DNA of 64,000 nucleotides from Curtobacterium sp. SGAir0471 (GTDB lineage: Bacteria; Actinomycetota; Actinomycetes; Actinomycetales; Microbacteriaceae), in assembly GCF_005490985.1 (NCBI RefSeq), contig NZ_CP027869.1, forward strand, positions 992,001 to 1,056,000, read 5' to 3'. Both the position numbers and the translations under genes were made by a program. Under the pieces are notes generated by a model. The model saw only the letters and a program-made list of their open reading frames with translations, ran no database searches and had not been told where the DNA came from. This document shows, piece by piece, positions 43,091 through 53,031 of the stretch. Position 1 is the first letter of the stretch. Every line of letters starts with the position of its first letter.

Positions 43091-44257
43091 ATGACCGTCA
43101 CGCTCTCCCGCCCGCACCCGGTGCCGACCGGTGCGGTGCCGGCACCCGCACCGCTGCGCCCGCTGCCGCCCGTCGCCGTCCGGTGGTCCCTCCGCGCCGC
43201 GTTCGCGCTGCCGTACGTCGTCCTCGCACTGGTCGCGGCGCGCGGCACACCGACGCCGTCGCTCGGACTCACCGGGAACCAGGTCACGTTCGACCGGGCG
43301 ACGGCCGCACTCGACGGTGGCGTGGTCCAGGCCATCGGGCAGCTCTGGCCGCTGCTCTCCGGGGTGCTGCTCCGGTTCATGCCGTTCGGCGTGCAGGGTG
43401 CCGCGGTGCTCGGTGGGATCGTCGCCGGCGTGCTGCTCCAGCTCCTCGCCCAGGACATGCTGCGCCGCGGCCTGCGGATGCGCGAGGTCGTCGCGTTCAC
43501 GATCGCCCTCGGTGCCAACCCGCTGTACGCCTTCATCGCGCTCGACGACCTGCAGGCCTTCCTCGGCATCGCACTCTTCGCCCTGGCGGTCGTCGACATG
43601 GTGCGGTTCTTCGCGTGGGGGGACACGCAGGCGGGGTTCCGCGCCGGACTCGCGCTGATGCTCTCCACGCTGGTCGACCCGATGGGCTTCGTCTACGTCG
43701 GCATCGCGGCGCTCGCCGCACCGCTGCTCGACCTGGCGCGCCACGACCAGCGGGGCATCCGTCGGGCGAACGTGCTCGTCCTCGTGTTCCCGAGCGTCGC
43801 TGTCGCGCTCTCCACCGCCCTCCTCGACCTGATGGTGCTCCACGACCCGTTCGCGGCGATGCGCAGGACGATCCACGTCTCCGCTGAACGCCTCGACGCC
43901 CTGCGCCACCTGTTCGCCACGGCGGACGGCCTGCTCCTCGTCGCGATGCTCGTCGCCGGCGCCACCCTGGCCCTGCTCGTCCGCCGGCCAGGCGCGATCG
44001 CCCTCGTCGCGGCGCTCTTCGTCGGGACCATGGGCGGGTACGCGATCGGGCTCGTCCCGGTGGCGACGGCAGGCAACGTCTTCGTCACCATGCTCAGCGT
44101 GGCGATCGCCATCCTGCCGCCGGTCGAGGGCCGGGTCACCAGCACCCTCGTCGTCGTCCTCGCCGTCCTGCAAGTGCCCCTCGCGTGGGCCGCGGCGTCC
44201 GAACGTCAGGTCGTCGTCGAGTGGATGCACGCCGTCACCGCGGTGGTGCTCCGGTGA
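43091..44257 (+). CDS. Uncharacterised polytopic membrane protein paired with a GT2 enzyme
   Basis: 388 residues with about ten hydrophobic helices after a Pro-rich start (about 1-30). Charged positions lie between helices, as in RRGLRMREVVAF and HDPFAAMRRTIHVSAERL. No catalytic motif of a GT-C enzyme is obvious. It overlaps the downstream glycosyltransferase start by four bases (GTGA), so the two are coupled and probably form one membrane complex for a surface polysaccharide or lipid-linked sugar. Family not recognised. GGAGGAG precedes ATG 43091. Confidence 0.75.
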   Translation: MTVTLSRPHPVPTGAVPAPAPLRPLPPVAVRWSLRAAFALPYVVLALVAARGTPTPSLGLTGNQVTFDRATAALDGGVVQAIGQLWPLLSGVLLRFMPFGVQGAAVLGGIVAGVLLQLLAQDMLRRGLRMREVVAFTIALGANPLYAFIALDDLQAFLGIALFALAVVDMVRFFAWGDTQAGFRAGLALMLSTLVDPMGFVYVGIAALAAPLLDLARHDQRGIRRANVLVLVFPSVAVALSTALLDLMVLHDPFAAMRRTIHVSAERLDALRHLFATADGLLLVAMLVAGATLALLVRRPGAIALVAALFVGTMGGYAIGLVPVATAGNVFVTMLSVAIAILPPVEGRVTSTLVVVLAVLQVPLAWAAASERQVVVEWMHAVTAVVLR

Positions 44258-45942
44258 CCGCGCTCGGACCACGGCCCGCGGTCGTGTCCGGTGGTCGGCA
44301 CCGCGGCGAGGAGACCGACTGGCGCCCGCGCCACCGGTGCTCCGTGCAGCGGCACGTCGAGGAGGGCTGGGTCGCGTCCGCGCGCATCCGCGAGGGCGTC
44401 CTCGTCCTGACGAGCGGCAGGTCCGACCCGGACGTCCTCAGCGCGGCGCTCACCGAGGAGTTCGGCGAGCCCGTCGTCCTCCGCAGCGCGTCCGAGGCGG
44501 ACGTCCGCCAGCGCGTCGCGTACGAGCTCGAGGAGGAGGTTGCCGACCTCGCCGCGCACGGCCTCGCCCGGACGAACCCGGCGCTGTCCGCACGGACCGT
44601 CCTCTCACGCGGGCAGCAGGTCGGTGGCGTGGTCGCCCTGCTCGTGTTCGCGGCGTGCCTCGTCCTCGCCCCCGGCAGCACGGTGGCGATCGCGACGGCG
44701 GTGCTCTCGCTCGGCTTCCTCGCCGGCATCCTCTTCAAGTTCTGGGTGTCGATGGTCGGCGCGCGCTTCGACCTGGTCGAGCAGGTATCGGCCGAGGACG
44801 TCGCCGCACTGGACGACGACGCCCTGCCGACGTACACCGTGCTCGTGCCCGTCTTCCGCGAGGCGAACATCGTGCACGACCTCGTCCGGAACCTCGAGGT
44901 GCTCGACTGGCCGAAGGACCGGCTCGAGGTCCTGGTGCTCGTCGAGGCCGAGGACCACGAGACCCGCGAGGCCGTCATCGACGCCGCGCCACCGGAGTGG
45001 ATGCGCATCGTCATCGTGCCACCGGGGTCACCGCAGACGAAGCCGCGCGCCTGCAACGTCGGACTGGCGATCGCGCAGGGGGAGTACGTCGTCATCTACG
45101 ACGCCGAGGACCGTCCGGACCCCGACCAGCTGAAGAAGGTGTTCCTGACCTTCGACCGCGCCGGGGACGACACCGTGTGCGTGCAGGCGGCGCTGAGCTA
45201 CTTCAACGCCGACGAGAACGCACTCACGCGCATGTTCACGCTCGAGTACTCGTACTGGTTCGACTACATGCTCGCCGGACTCGACGCCCGACAGCTCCCG
45301 ATCCCGCTCGGCGGCACGTCGAACCACTTCCGCGCCGACCTGCTCCGCGAGCTCGGTGGATGGGACCCGTACAACGTCACCGAGGACGCCGACCTCGGCA
45401 TCCGGGCGTCCGCCGTCGGGTACCGGGTCGCCGTCGTCAACTCGACGACGATGGAGGAGGCGAACACCTCGATCCCGAACTTCGTCCGGCAGCGCTCCCG
45501 CTGGATCAAGGGCTACATGCAGACGGCGCTCGTGCACGCACGGCGTCCACGGGCGCTCGTCAGGGAGATCGGTCCGCGACGGGCAGCAGCCTTCGCCCTG
45601 CTCATCGCGGGGACGCCGCTGACGTTCCTCGGGATGCTGCCCGGCGTCGTCGTCACGATCGCGACGCTCGTGCTGCCGGCGGACTGGACCGCGCCGCTGT
45701 TCCCGGCGCCGGTCCTGTGGCTCTGCGTGCTCGACTTCCTGCTCGGCAACGCCACGATGATCTACCTGACGATGATGGGGCCGTACAAGCGCGGCCGCTT
45801 CGACCTGATGGGCTGGGCGCTCCTCAACCCGCTGTACTGGATCCTGCACTCGGTCGCCGCGTACAAGGGGCTGTGGCAGCTGATCACCCGGCCGCACTAC
45901 TGGGAGAAGACCGAGCACGGCCTGACGAAGACCACCGCGTGA
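44254..45942 (+). CDS. Membrane GT2 glycosyltransferase with N-terminal MshEN-like domain
   Basis: 562 residues from GTG 44254. Residues 1-110 look like the MshE/GspE N-terminal-type domain that in related glycosyltransferases binds a signal nucleotide (GVLVLTSGRSDPDVLSAAL). Two helices (about 125-165) precede the GT2 catalytic core: TVLVPVFREANIV, DAEDRPDPDQL (DxD-type), NVTEDADLGIR and QRSRWIKGYMQT (QxxRW of processive enzymes). At least three C-terminal helices follow. This resembles NfrB/BcsA-type polysaccharide synthases. Coupled to the upstream membrane protein; product unknown. Confidence 0.85.
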   Translation: MTALGPRPAVVSGGRHRGEETDWRPRHRCSVQRHVEEGWVASARIREGVLVLTSGRSDPDVLSAALTEEFGEPVVLRSASEADVRQRVAYELEEEVADLAAHGLARTNPALSARTVLSRGQQVGGVVALLVFAACLVLAPGSTVAIATAVLSLGFLAGILFKFWVSMVGARFDLVEQVSAEDVAALDDDALPTYTVLVPVFREANIVHDLVRNLEVLDWPKDRLEVLVLVEAEDHETREAVIDAAPPEWMRIVIVPPGSPQTKPRACNVGLAIAQGEYVVIYDAEDRPDPDQLKKVFLTFDRAGDDTVCVQAALSYFNADENALTRMFTLEYSYWFDYMLAGLDARQLPIPLGGTSNHFRADLLRELGGWDPYNVTEDADLGIRASAVGYRVAVVNSTTMEEANTSIPNFVRQRSRWIKGYMQTALVHARRPRALVREIGPRRAAAFALLIAGTPLTFLGMLPGVVVTIATLVLPADWTAPLFPAPVLWLCVLDFLLGNATMIYLTMMGPYKRGRFDLMGWALLNPLYWILHSVAAYKGLWQLITRPHYWEKTEHGLTKTTA

Positions 45943-45959
45943 GTCCTACGATGCCCGCG

Positions 45960-46131
45960 TGGACATCGAGTTCGACGCCGAGGTGATCGAGTGGCGGGGG
46001 CCGGCACGACGACGTCGCTCCTCCCGAAGGACGGCGGCTACCTCGTGCCCCTGCGCACGGCGGAGCGTCGTCGCGCGGCCGTGGAGGTCGGCGACGTCGT
46101 CCACGTGACCCTGACGTTCGCCGCCCCCTGA
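45960..46131 (+). pseudogene. DUF1905-domain gene with internal deletion
   Basis: The start GTG 45960 (TACGAT box six bases upstream) reads VDIEFDAEVIEWRGPA, the opening of a DUF1905 protein. Shifted by one frame from about 46003, the sequence reads GTTTSLLPKDGGYLVPLRTA and ends VGDVVHVTLTFAAP at TGA 46129-46131, the closing part of the same family. The middle 40 or so residues are missing and the two halves are out of frame, so the gene is dead; the frame at the start stops at about 46107. An intact relative normally has about 95 residues. Confidence 0.7.
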
Positions 46132-46202
46132 TCCTCCGCCGCTGCGGATCGGCCTCGGCTCGTGTCGGATCGGCGCGCCGGATCATGACGTTCCGTTGTG
46201 CT

Positions 46203-46254
46203 CGTGACGATCCCGGTGTGCGGATGCCGGGTGCTGCGAACCGAGATCGTCACG
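46203..46254. repeat. REP-like palindrome, copy 3
   Basis: CGTGACGATCCCGG and CCGAGATCGTCACG arms (one mismatch) around a longer loop, in the gap between the dead DUF1905 gene and tRNA-Gly. Confidence 0.8.
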
Positions 46255-46338
46255 GCACGAGCTGCTCGGCGGTTTCCTTGCCGGCGACGACCCGCGTGCC
46301 GGCGCAGTGCGAGCTGGACGATGCCGGGGGGAGGAGAG

Positions 46339-46409
46339 AGGGGATGACGGGAATCGAACCCGCGTGACCAGTTTGGAAGACTGGGGCTCTACCATTGAGC
46401 TACATCCCC
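46339..46409 (-). tRNA. tRNA-Gly (anticodon TCC)
   Basis: Reverse-strand cloverleaf: acceptor GGGGATG with CATCCCC, D arm GCTC..GAGC, anticodon stem CCAGT/ACTGG with loop CTTCCAA (TCC), T arm GCGGG TTCGATT CCCGT, discriminator T. CCA is not encoded. Confidence 0.93.
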
Positions 46410-46464
46410 GCACTGCGGCACGAGTCCGCAGCGCCACCATCGTAGCGGACGAACGGCCCCCGAC

Positions 46465-46788
46465 ATGCCATCCACCGTGCTGCCGCAGCCGGACGGCTCC
46501 GACACGCGCCGGATCAAGCGCTCCCGCGTGCTCTCGTTCGTGCTCCTCGCCGTCGCCGCCGTGGTGTTCTCGCTCCGTCCCGAGGCCTTCGGCGACCCGC
46601 ACGCCCAGCCCTGGCACGTCCTGCTGCACGTCTGGCGGATCGTCCTCGGCGTCGCGCTGATGGTCGCCGCGCTCGGGGTGCAGGTCGCCGTGGGGGTGCG
46701 CTGGCGGCAGGCCCTGCGGCGCAGCGCCGAGCAGGAACCGTCCACACCCGGCACGCCTCCCGGGAAGCAGCCACCGCGGGACCGCTAG
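46465..46788 (+). CDS. Small membrane protein (107 aa)
   Basis: 107 residues with two membrane helices (VLSFVLLAVAAVVFSLRP near 22-39, WRIVLGVALMVAALGVQVAVGV near 57-78) and charged ends, the second followed by WRQALRRSAEQ. Unknown family; the layout is that of a DUF-type inner-membrane protein. It lies between two tRNAs. A TAGACT box for the downstream tRNA-Pro overlaps its last codon. Confidence 0.7.
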   Translation: MPSTVLPQPDGSDTRRIKRSRVLSFVLLAVAAVVFSLRPEAFGDPHAQPWHVLLHVWRIVLGVALMVAALGVQVAVGVRWRQALRRSAEQEPSTPGTPPGKQPPRDR

Positions 46789-46841
46789 ACTCGTCGCGGT
46801 CGTGCGTGCCCTCGGGCGTGCGCGGCCACCTGGCCCAGTCA

Positions 46842-46915
46842 CGGGGCGTAGCTCAGCTTGGTAGAGCGCCCGCTTTGGGAGCGGGAGGTCGCAGGTTCGA
46901 ATCCTGTCGCCCCGA
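46842..46915 (+). tRNA. tRNA-Pro (anticodon TGG)
   Basis: Acceptor CGGGGCG/CGCCCCG, D arm GCTC..GAGC, anticodon stem CCCGC/GCGGG with loop TTTGGGA (TGG), T arm GCAGG TTCGAAT CCTGT, discriminator A; CCA is encoded at 46916-46918. Confidence 0.95.
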
Positions 46916-46954
46916 CCAGGTCCACTCGAACGTCAACCAACAGGAGTACATCCC

Positions 46955-48298
46955 TTGGCCACCAGCACCGTCGACAAGGTGAGCGACACCCGCGTCAAGC
47001 TCACCGTGAACGTGACGCCGGACGATCTCAAGCCGAGCATCGACCACGCCTACAAGCACATCGCCGAGCAGATCAACATCCCCGGCTTCCGCAAGGGCAA
47101 GGTCCCGCCGGCGATCGTCGACCAGCGCGTCGGCCGCGGCGAGGTCCTGAACCACGCCGTCGGTGACGCCATCGACACCTTCTACCGCCAGGCGGTGGAG
47201 GAGCAGGAGCTGCGCATCCTCGGTCGCGCCGAGGCCGACGTCGCCGAGCTCCCGAACGTCAAGGACTTCTCGGGTGACCTCGTCCTCACCTTCGAGGTGG
47301 ACGTCCGTCCGGAGTTCGACCTGCCGGCGTACGACCAGTACGAGCTCACGGTCGACGCCGTCGAGGTCTCCGACGACGAGGTCGAGGAGGAGCTGCAGAA
47401 CCTGCGCACCCGCTTCGGCACGCTCGTGACGGTCGACCGTCCGGCGAAGACCGGTGACTTCGCCCAGATCGACCTGACCGCCACCATCGGTGACGACGAG
47501 GTCGACTCGGCCACCGGCGTGTCCTACGAGATCGGCTCGGGCGACCTGCTCGAGGGCATCGACGAGGCGCTCGAGTCGCTCACCGCCGGCGAGTCGACCA
47601 CGTTCGAGTCCACGCTGGTCGGTGGCGACCGCGAGGGCGAGACCGCGCAGATCGCCGTGACCGTCACCGCCGTCAAGGAGCGCGAGCTCCCCGAGGCCGA
47701 CGACGAGTTCGCGCAGATCGCCAGCCAGTTCGACACCATCGAGGAGCTCAAGGCGGACCTCAAGGAGCAGATCGCGAAGTCCAAGACCTTCGGTCAGGGC
47801 GCCGCGGCTCGCGACAAGCTCGTCGAGAAGCTCATCGAGGACGTGCACATCCCGATCTCGGAGCAGCTCATCGAGGACGAGGTGCACCGTCACCTCGAGC
47901 AGGAGAACCGCCTCGAGGACGACGAGCACCGCAAGGAGGTCTCCGAGTCCAGCGAGAAGGCCTTCCGTTCGCAGCTGCTCCTCGACGCCATCGCCGAGAA
48001 GGAGGAGATCCAGGTCTCCCAGGAGGAACTCACGCAGTACCTCATCCAGGCGGCGGCGCAGTACGGCATGGAGCCGGCCGAGTTCATCAAGGTCATCGAC
48101 CAGAACGGTCAGATCCCCGGCATGGTCGGCGAGGTCGCCCGTTCCAAGGCGGTCGCGACCGTCCTGTCGAAGGTCACCGTCAAGGACACCAACGGCGACG
48201 TCGTCGACCTGTCCGCCTTCACCGCCGGTGTGGCGCAGGAGTCGGCTGACGACGAGTCGGCCGACGCCGACGAGGCCGCGGAGGCCGACGCGAAGTAA
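46955..48298 (+). CDS. tig: Trigger factor (ribosome-bound chaperone and prolyl isomerase)
   Basis: 447 residues. The ribosome-docking motif GFRKGKVPP lies near residue 45; the middle FKBP-type domain runs from about 160 to 245 ([14 protein letters not shown]) and the helical chaperone arm follows, ending in an acidic tail. It captures nascent chains at the exit tunnel. Start is TTG 46955 with CAGGAG upstream. It heads the conserved tig-clpP1-clpP2-clpX neighbourhood and ends in a perfect hairpin. Confidence 0.96.
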   Translation: MATSTVDKVSDTRVKLTVNVTPDDLKPSIDHAYKHIAEQINIPGFRKGKVPPAIVDQRVGRGEVLNHAVGDAIDTFYRQAVEEQELRILGRAEADVAELPNVKDFSGDLVLTFEVDVRPEFDLPAYDQYELTVDAVEVSDDEVEEELQNLRTRFGTLVTVDRPAKTGDFAQIDLTATIGDDEVDSATGVSYEIGSGDLLEGIDEALESLTAGESTTFESTLVGGDREGETAQIAVTVTAVKERELPEADDEFAQIASQFDTIEELKADLKEQIAKSKTFGQGAAARDKLVEKLIEDVHIPISEQLIEDEVHRHLEQENRLEDDEHRKEVSESSEKAFRSQLLLDAIAEKEEIQVSQEELTQYLIQAAAQYGMEPAEFIKVIDQNGQIPGMVGEVARSKAVATVLSKVTVKDTNGDVVDLSAFTAGVAQESADDESADADEAAEADAK

Positions 48299-48314
48299 CG
48301 CGACACGCTGACGG

Positions 48315-48352
48315 ACGGGAGGCACGGTGCCAGCTGGCACCGTGCCTCCCGT
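48315..48352. terminator. Perfect palindromic terminator after tig (GGACGGGAGGC family)
   Basis: A 38-base perfect inverted repeat, ACGGGAGGCACGGTGCCAG and its complement, with no loop between the arms. No T tract. Confidence 0.85.
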
Positions 48353-48384
48353 TCGTCGTCCACGCGGTTTCCGCGCCCGCGCAC

Positions 48385-48398
48385 CGCCCACAGCGAAC
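48385..48398. promoter_or_regulatory. Candidate ClgR box upstream of clpP1
   Basis: CGCCCACAGCGAAC: a CGC-N5-GCG core followed by AAC, fitting the remembered actinobacterial ClgR consensus CGCYNANRGCGWWS. It lies 68 bases before ATG 48466. A near-identical box is upstream of clpX (51375). Confidence 0.5.
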
Positions 48399-48465
48399 AG
48401 GCGCGAACTGCCGCGTTGCACCCGATAAGTTCGACATCAAGCGACAACTGAACGGGAGCTTTTCC

Positions 48466-49092
48466 ATGGCCGAAGCGACACTGAACCCCAGTGTTTTTGA
48501 CCGCCTTCTGAGAGACCGGATCGTGTGGCTCGGCTCTGAGGTCCGCGACGAGAACTCGAACGAGATCGCAGCGAAGCTGCTGATGCTCGCCGCCGAGGAC
48601 CCTGAGAAGGACATCTACCTCTACATCAACTCGCCCGGTGGCTCGATCACCGCGGGCATGGCGATCTACGACACGATGCAGTTCGTGCCGAACGACATCG
48701 TCACCGTGGGCATCGGCCTCGCCGCCTCGATGGGGCAGTTCCTGCTCTCGTCGGGTACGCCGGGCAAGCGCTACATCACCCCGAACGCCCGCGTGCTCCT
48801 GCACCAGCCGTCCGGTGGCTTCGGCGGCACCGCTGCCGACATCCAGACGCAGGCCAAGGTCATCCTCGACATGAAGCAGCGCATGGCGGAGCTCACGGCC
48901 GAGCAGACCGGCAAGTCGATCGAGCAGATCCTCAAGGACAACGACCGCGACAACTGGTTCACGGCGCAGGAAGCCCTCGAGTACGGCTTCGTCGACCACC
49001 TCCGTGCGTCCTCGAACGAGGTCATCGGCGGCGGCGGCACCGTGGGCGACGGCGAGACGCCGACCGCTGCAGCCGAGCCCGAGTCCAACTGA
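48466..49092 (+). CDS. clpP1: ATP-dependent Clp protease proteolytic subunit ClpP1
   Basis: 208 residues. Catalytic Ser in [14 protein letters not shown] (near 91), His in [12 protein letters not shown] (near 117) and an Asp later. GGGAGC before ATG 48466 is the ribosome site. It is followed by clpP2, 26 bases later, with which it forms the mixed tetradecamer typical of actinobacteria. The family's role is protein turnover with ClpX or ClpC. Confidence 0.97.
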   Translation: MAEATLNPSVFDRLLRDRIVWLGSEVRDENSNEIAAKLLMLAAEDPEKDIYLYINSPGGSITAGMAIYDTMQFVPNDIVTVGIGLAASMGQFLLSSGTPGKRYITPNARVLLHQPSGGFGGTAADIQTQAKVILDMKQRMAELTAEQTGKSIEQILKDNDRDNWFTAQEALEYGFVDHLRASSNEVIGGGGTVGDGETPTAAAEPESN

Positions 49093-49118
49093 CCACCACC
49101 GAAGAGAAGGAAACGAGA

Positions 49119-49778
49119 ATGCACCTCCCCATGCTCGGTGGCGCGCAGAACGTCCCGGCTCCGTCCGATCGCTACATCCTCCCCAGCTTCGAGGAGCGCA
49201 CGGCCTACGGCTTCAAGCGGCAGGACCCGTACGCGAAGCTCTTCGAGGACCGCATCGTGTTCCTCGGCGTGCAGGTCGACGACGCGTCGGCCGACGACGT
49301 CATGGCCCAGCTGCTCGTGCTCGAGTCGATGGACCCGGACCGCGACATCGTGATGTACATCAACTCGCCCGGTGGCTCGTTCACCGCGATGACGGCGATC
49401 TACGACACGATGCAGTACATCCGTCCGCAGATCCAGACGGTCTGCCTCGGTCAGGCTGCCTCGGCGGCGTCGGTGCTCCTCGCTGCCGGTACCCCCGGCA
49501 AGCGTCTGGCCCTGCCGAACGCCCGCGTGCTCATCCACCAGCCGGCGACCCAGCAGGGTGGCGGTCAGGCGTCGGACATCGAGATCCAGGCGGCGGAGAT
49601 CCTCCGCATGCGCACCTGGCTCGAGGAGACGCTGTCGAAGCACTCGAACCGCACCCCGGAGCAGGTCAACAACGACATCGAGCGCGACAAGATCATGTCC
49701 GCCGAAGAGGCGCTCGAGTACGGCCTGATCGACCAGGTCCTCACGAGCCGCAAGAACCTGCCGGCGCTCGTCAAGTAG
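49119..49778 (+). CDS. clpP2: ATP-dependent Clp protease proteolytic subunit ClpP2
   Basis: 219 residues. Catalytic Ser in [15 protein letters not shown], His in [12 protein letters not shown]. It differs from ClpP1 at the N-terminus (a longer leader with a [17 protein letters not shown] stretch) as expected for the second actinobacterial paralogue. GAGAAGGAAA precedes ATG 49119. A perfect hairpin follows. Confidence 0.97.
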   Translation: MHLPMLGGAQNVPAPSDRYILPSFEERTAYGFKRQDPYAKLFEDRIVFLGVQVDDASADDVMAQLLVLESMDPDRDIVMYINSPGGSFTAMTAIYDTMQYIRPQIQTVCLGQAASAASVLLAAGTPGKRLALPNARVLIHQPATQQGGGQASDIEIQAAEILRMRTWLEETLSKHSNRTPEQVNNDIERDKIMSAEEALEYGLIDQVLTSRKNLPALVK

Positions 49779-49790
49779 CCCAGCACGCGC

Positions 49791-49822
49791 GAAGGCCCCG
49801 CACCGATCGGTGCGGGGCCTTC
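49791..49822. terminator. Terminator after clpP2
   Basis: GAAGGCCCCGCACCGA and its complement meet to form a perfect 32-base palindrome, followed by GTCGTG. Confidence 0.85.
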
Positions 49823-49885
49823 GTCGTGTCCGCTCGGACGGGCATCCCCGGCCGGGAGGCGCGGTGCCGGTCCGGTGGGACGCCG

Positions 49886-50596
49886 TCAGTCCTCGTCGTG
49901 GTCGTCGGTCGCCGGTGTGCCCGTGCGGCGTCGGAGCAGCAGCAGGACGGCCACGACGACACCGGCGAGCACGATGCCGCCGGCGCCGATGAACAGGGCG
50001 TCGGTCGCGCTCGAGTCGCCGCCGGTGTCACCGGCTGCGGCGTCGGGTGCGCCGGACCCCGCGCCTGACGCCGCGCCGGACCCCGAGCCGCCCCCGTTGC
50101 CGGTCGTGCAGGTCGCCGGCTCCGCCGTGCCGCGGTCGGGGGAGAAGCCCGTCGGCGCCTTCCACGTGAAGTCGTACCGGTCGGAGACGGTGTGGCCGTC
50201 GGCGGACACGATCTGCCACTCGACCTCGTACTTCCCCGACTCGCCGAGCGCCGCCTTCGTGGTCATCGAGGGGCCGTCCACGGAGACGCAGCCGTCCTCG
50301 TGGTACCGCCCGTCCGGTCCGATGACCCGGAAGGCGAAGCCCGAGTCCGACCCGCCGATCGCCAGCAGCCGGTCGTTCGTGGTGATGTCGAAGCGGTCCG
50401 GCAGCTCGGTCAGCGTCCCACCGACCGCCGGGGTCGAGGACACCAGGTAGTTGTGCGCGCTGGCGGGCGCGGCGAGCCCGAGGACCGCACCGCCCGCGAC
50501 GGCGAGGGTCGCGGCGGCCGCGGCCACGGGCCTCCAGGCCAAGCGGCGGGATGCGCCGGACCGGCGGCCGCCCGTCGGACGTGCGCGACGGGTCAC
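49886..50596 (-). CDS. CopC-domain copper-binding protein, membrane-anchored
   Basis: 236 residues. Basic N-terminus and signal peptide end at ASA-HNYLVSS, so the mature protein would begin with His48, a copper ligand in CopC. The beta domain contains GGTLTELPDRFDI and SADGHTVSDRYDFTW, where the His completes the Cu(II) site. A Gly/Ser linker (about 155-195) leads to one C-terminal membrane helix (ALFIGAGGIVLAGVVVAVLLLL) and a basic end. It binds copper outside the membrane. Its GTG/ATG start at 50596 overlaps the YcnI gene stop by four bases. Confidence 0.9.
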   Translation of the reverse strand: MTRRARPTGGRRSGASRRLAWRPVAAAAATLAVAGGAVLGLAAPASAHNYLVSSTPAVGGTLTELPDRFDITTNDRLLAIGGSDSGFAFRVIGPDGRYHEDGCVSVDGPSMTTKAALGESGKYEVEWQIVSADGHTVSDRYDFTWKAPTGFSPDRGTAEPATCTTGNGGGSGSGAASGAGSGAPDAAAGDTGGDSSATDALFIGAGGIVLAGVVVAVLLLLRRRTGTPATDDHDED

Positions 50597-51315
50597 TTCG
50601 CGGCGTCCCGGCGGCGGGTGGCGGCGACGGCGACGACCAGGCCGACCGCGCCGACCACCAGGCCGCCGAGGCCGAGGAACCGGCCGACGAGGTCGGGCTG
50701 CGCCGCGGTGGTCGTGGTGTCGCTCGCGGTCGCGGTCGTGGCGTCGTCGTCGTCACCGCTCGCCGAGCTGGCGGCGGTCAGGACGATCGACGGCGCGGGG
50801 TGCTCGGGCTCGGCCTTCCCGCTCTCCTGGACCTGGTCCCAGTCGGTCGAGCCCTGCTCGCAGGTCTGCACGACCGGGAAGGAGACGCGGTCGCCGGGCT
50901 TGCCGTCGGGCAGCGCGAAGGAGAGCGAGAAGGTGTCGCGCTCGTCGGCGGGGAGCGGCGTCTTCGCCGTGTAGGTGACGCTCGTGACGCGCTCCGCGCC
51001 GGCCTCGGACTCCTCGTCGCTCGCGGCGCTGCTCGACGGGGCGGTGTACGGCTCGGTGGCCTTCGTGATCGTCCAGTTCGGGTTCACGGTCGGCGTGACC
51101 TCGATGACGGACTCGGGCACCTGGAAGACGAGCTTCGTCGTGGGGGAGCCGTCGCAGCCGTGCGGGACCGAGAAGGTCGCCGTGGTGTACGAGTTCGCCG
51201 CGGTCGAGGTCGCGTCGGCCTCGACGTGCGCGCTGGCGGCCGCCGCGGTGCCGAGGACGATCGCGGCGGTGACGCCGATGGTTCCGGTGCCGAGCAGGGC
51301 GAGGCGCTTCGTCAT
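50593..51315 (-). CDS. YcnI-family copper-binding protein (DUF1775)
   Basis: 240 residues. Signal peptide ending ASA-HVEADA gives a mature N-terminal His30, the copper-binding residue of YcnI. The domain includes YTTATFSVPHGCDGSPTTKL and the conserved Trp (NPNWTITKA), and GDRVSFPVVQTCEQG. One C-terminal helix follows. It is thought to chaperone copper at the membrane. It heads a coupled pair with the CopC-like gene. ATG 51315 has AGGA upstream. A perfect palindrome overlaps its promoter, so it is probably controlled by a copper- or thiol-responsive repressor. Confidence 0.9.
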   Translation of the reverse strand: MTKRLALLGTGTIGVTAAIVLGTAAAASAHVEADATSTAANSYTTATFSVPHGCDGSPTTKLVFQVPESVIEVTPTVNPNWTITKATEPYTAPSSSAASDEESEAGAERVTSVTYTAKTPLPADERDTFSLSFALPDGKPGDRVSFPVVQTCEQGSTDWDQVQESGKAEPEHPAPSIVLTAASSASGDDDDATTATASDTTTTAAQPDLVGRFLGLGGLVVGAVGLVVAVAATRRRDAAK

Positions 51316-51329
51316 GGGGTCCTTCCGGT

Positions 51330-51358
51330 TCTCTACAACTTGTAGAGGAACAGGGCAA
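51330..51358 (-). promoter_or_regulatory. ycnI promoter with CTCTACAA-C-TTGTAGAG operator
   Basis: On the minus strand TTGCCC (51353-51358), 17-base spacer, TAGAGA (51330-51335). The perfect palindrome CTCTACAACTTGTAGAG (51331-51347) fills the spacer and -10, with TACA..TGTA half-sites as in CopY/BlaI-type operators. Confidence 0.65.
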
Positions 51359-51374
51359 CGGTACCAGGTGTGCA

Positions 51375-51388
51375 CGCCCTGGGCGAAC
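51375..51388. promoter_or_regulatory. Candidate ClgR-like box upstream of clpX
   Basis: CGCCCTGGGCGAAC has the CGC-N5-GCG-AAC core of the clpP1 box and differs from it at three inner bases. It lies 150 bases before clpX and 60 before ycnI. A TAGAGT word at 51438 could be the clpX -10. Confidence 0.4.
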
Positions 51389-51537
51389 GGGCGGGGACAG
51401 GCCGGGCGGCGTCACGGTGGCTGTCACCGGATGCGGTTAGAGTCGATCACATCGGGCGGGACACCAGCCTGCACCGGTCGACCGCACGGGTCGACCGCAC
51501 CGGTCATCGGCATCGGTCATCCAAGGAGGGCACCGAC

Positions 51538-52818
<1,281 letters not shown>

Positions 52819-52837
52819 CGTCCGACGCTCGCAGATC

Positions 52838-52870
52838 GACGGCCCGGTCCCCGTGCGGGGCCGGGCCGTC
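52838..52870. terminator. Terminator after clpX
   Basis: GACGGCCCGG-x-CCCC pairs with GGGG-CCGGGCCGTC around GTGC, 20 bases after the stop. Confidence 0.75.
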
Positions 52871-53031
52871 GTCGTGTGCGTCGCCCCTCGCGTTCCGCCG
52901 TGGTCCTCCGGCCCTCGCGTCCGACCGCGGTCGGCAGGAGTCGCCATTCGGAGACGTGCTCGAAGACCGCCCCGCCTCCAGGCTTGTCAGCGGCCGTCCG
53001 GCCCGACAGTGATCTCTCGAGAGGAACCTTC

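Noticed and set aside
40577..44272. A long minus-strand frame opposite GH92 and the membrane protein
   Set aside because: Shadow reading; composition is low-complexity and the plus strand holds the GH92 signature.
53014..53023. CTCTCGAGAG palindrome as an LPMO operator
   Set aside because: Only 10 bases long and it overlaps the ribosome site; too short to argue for a regulator.
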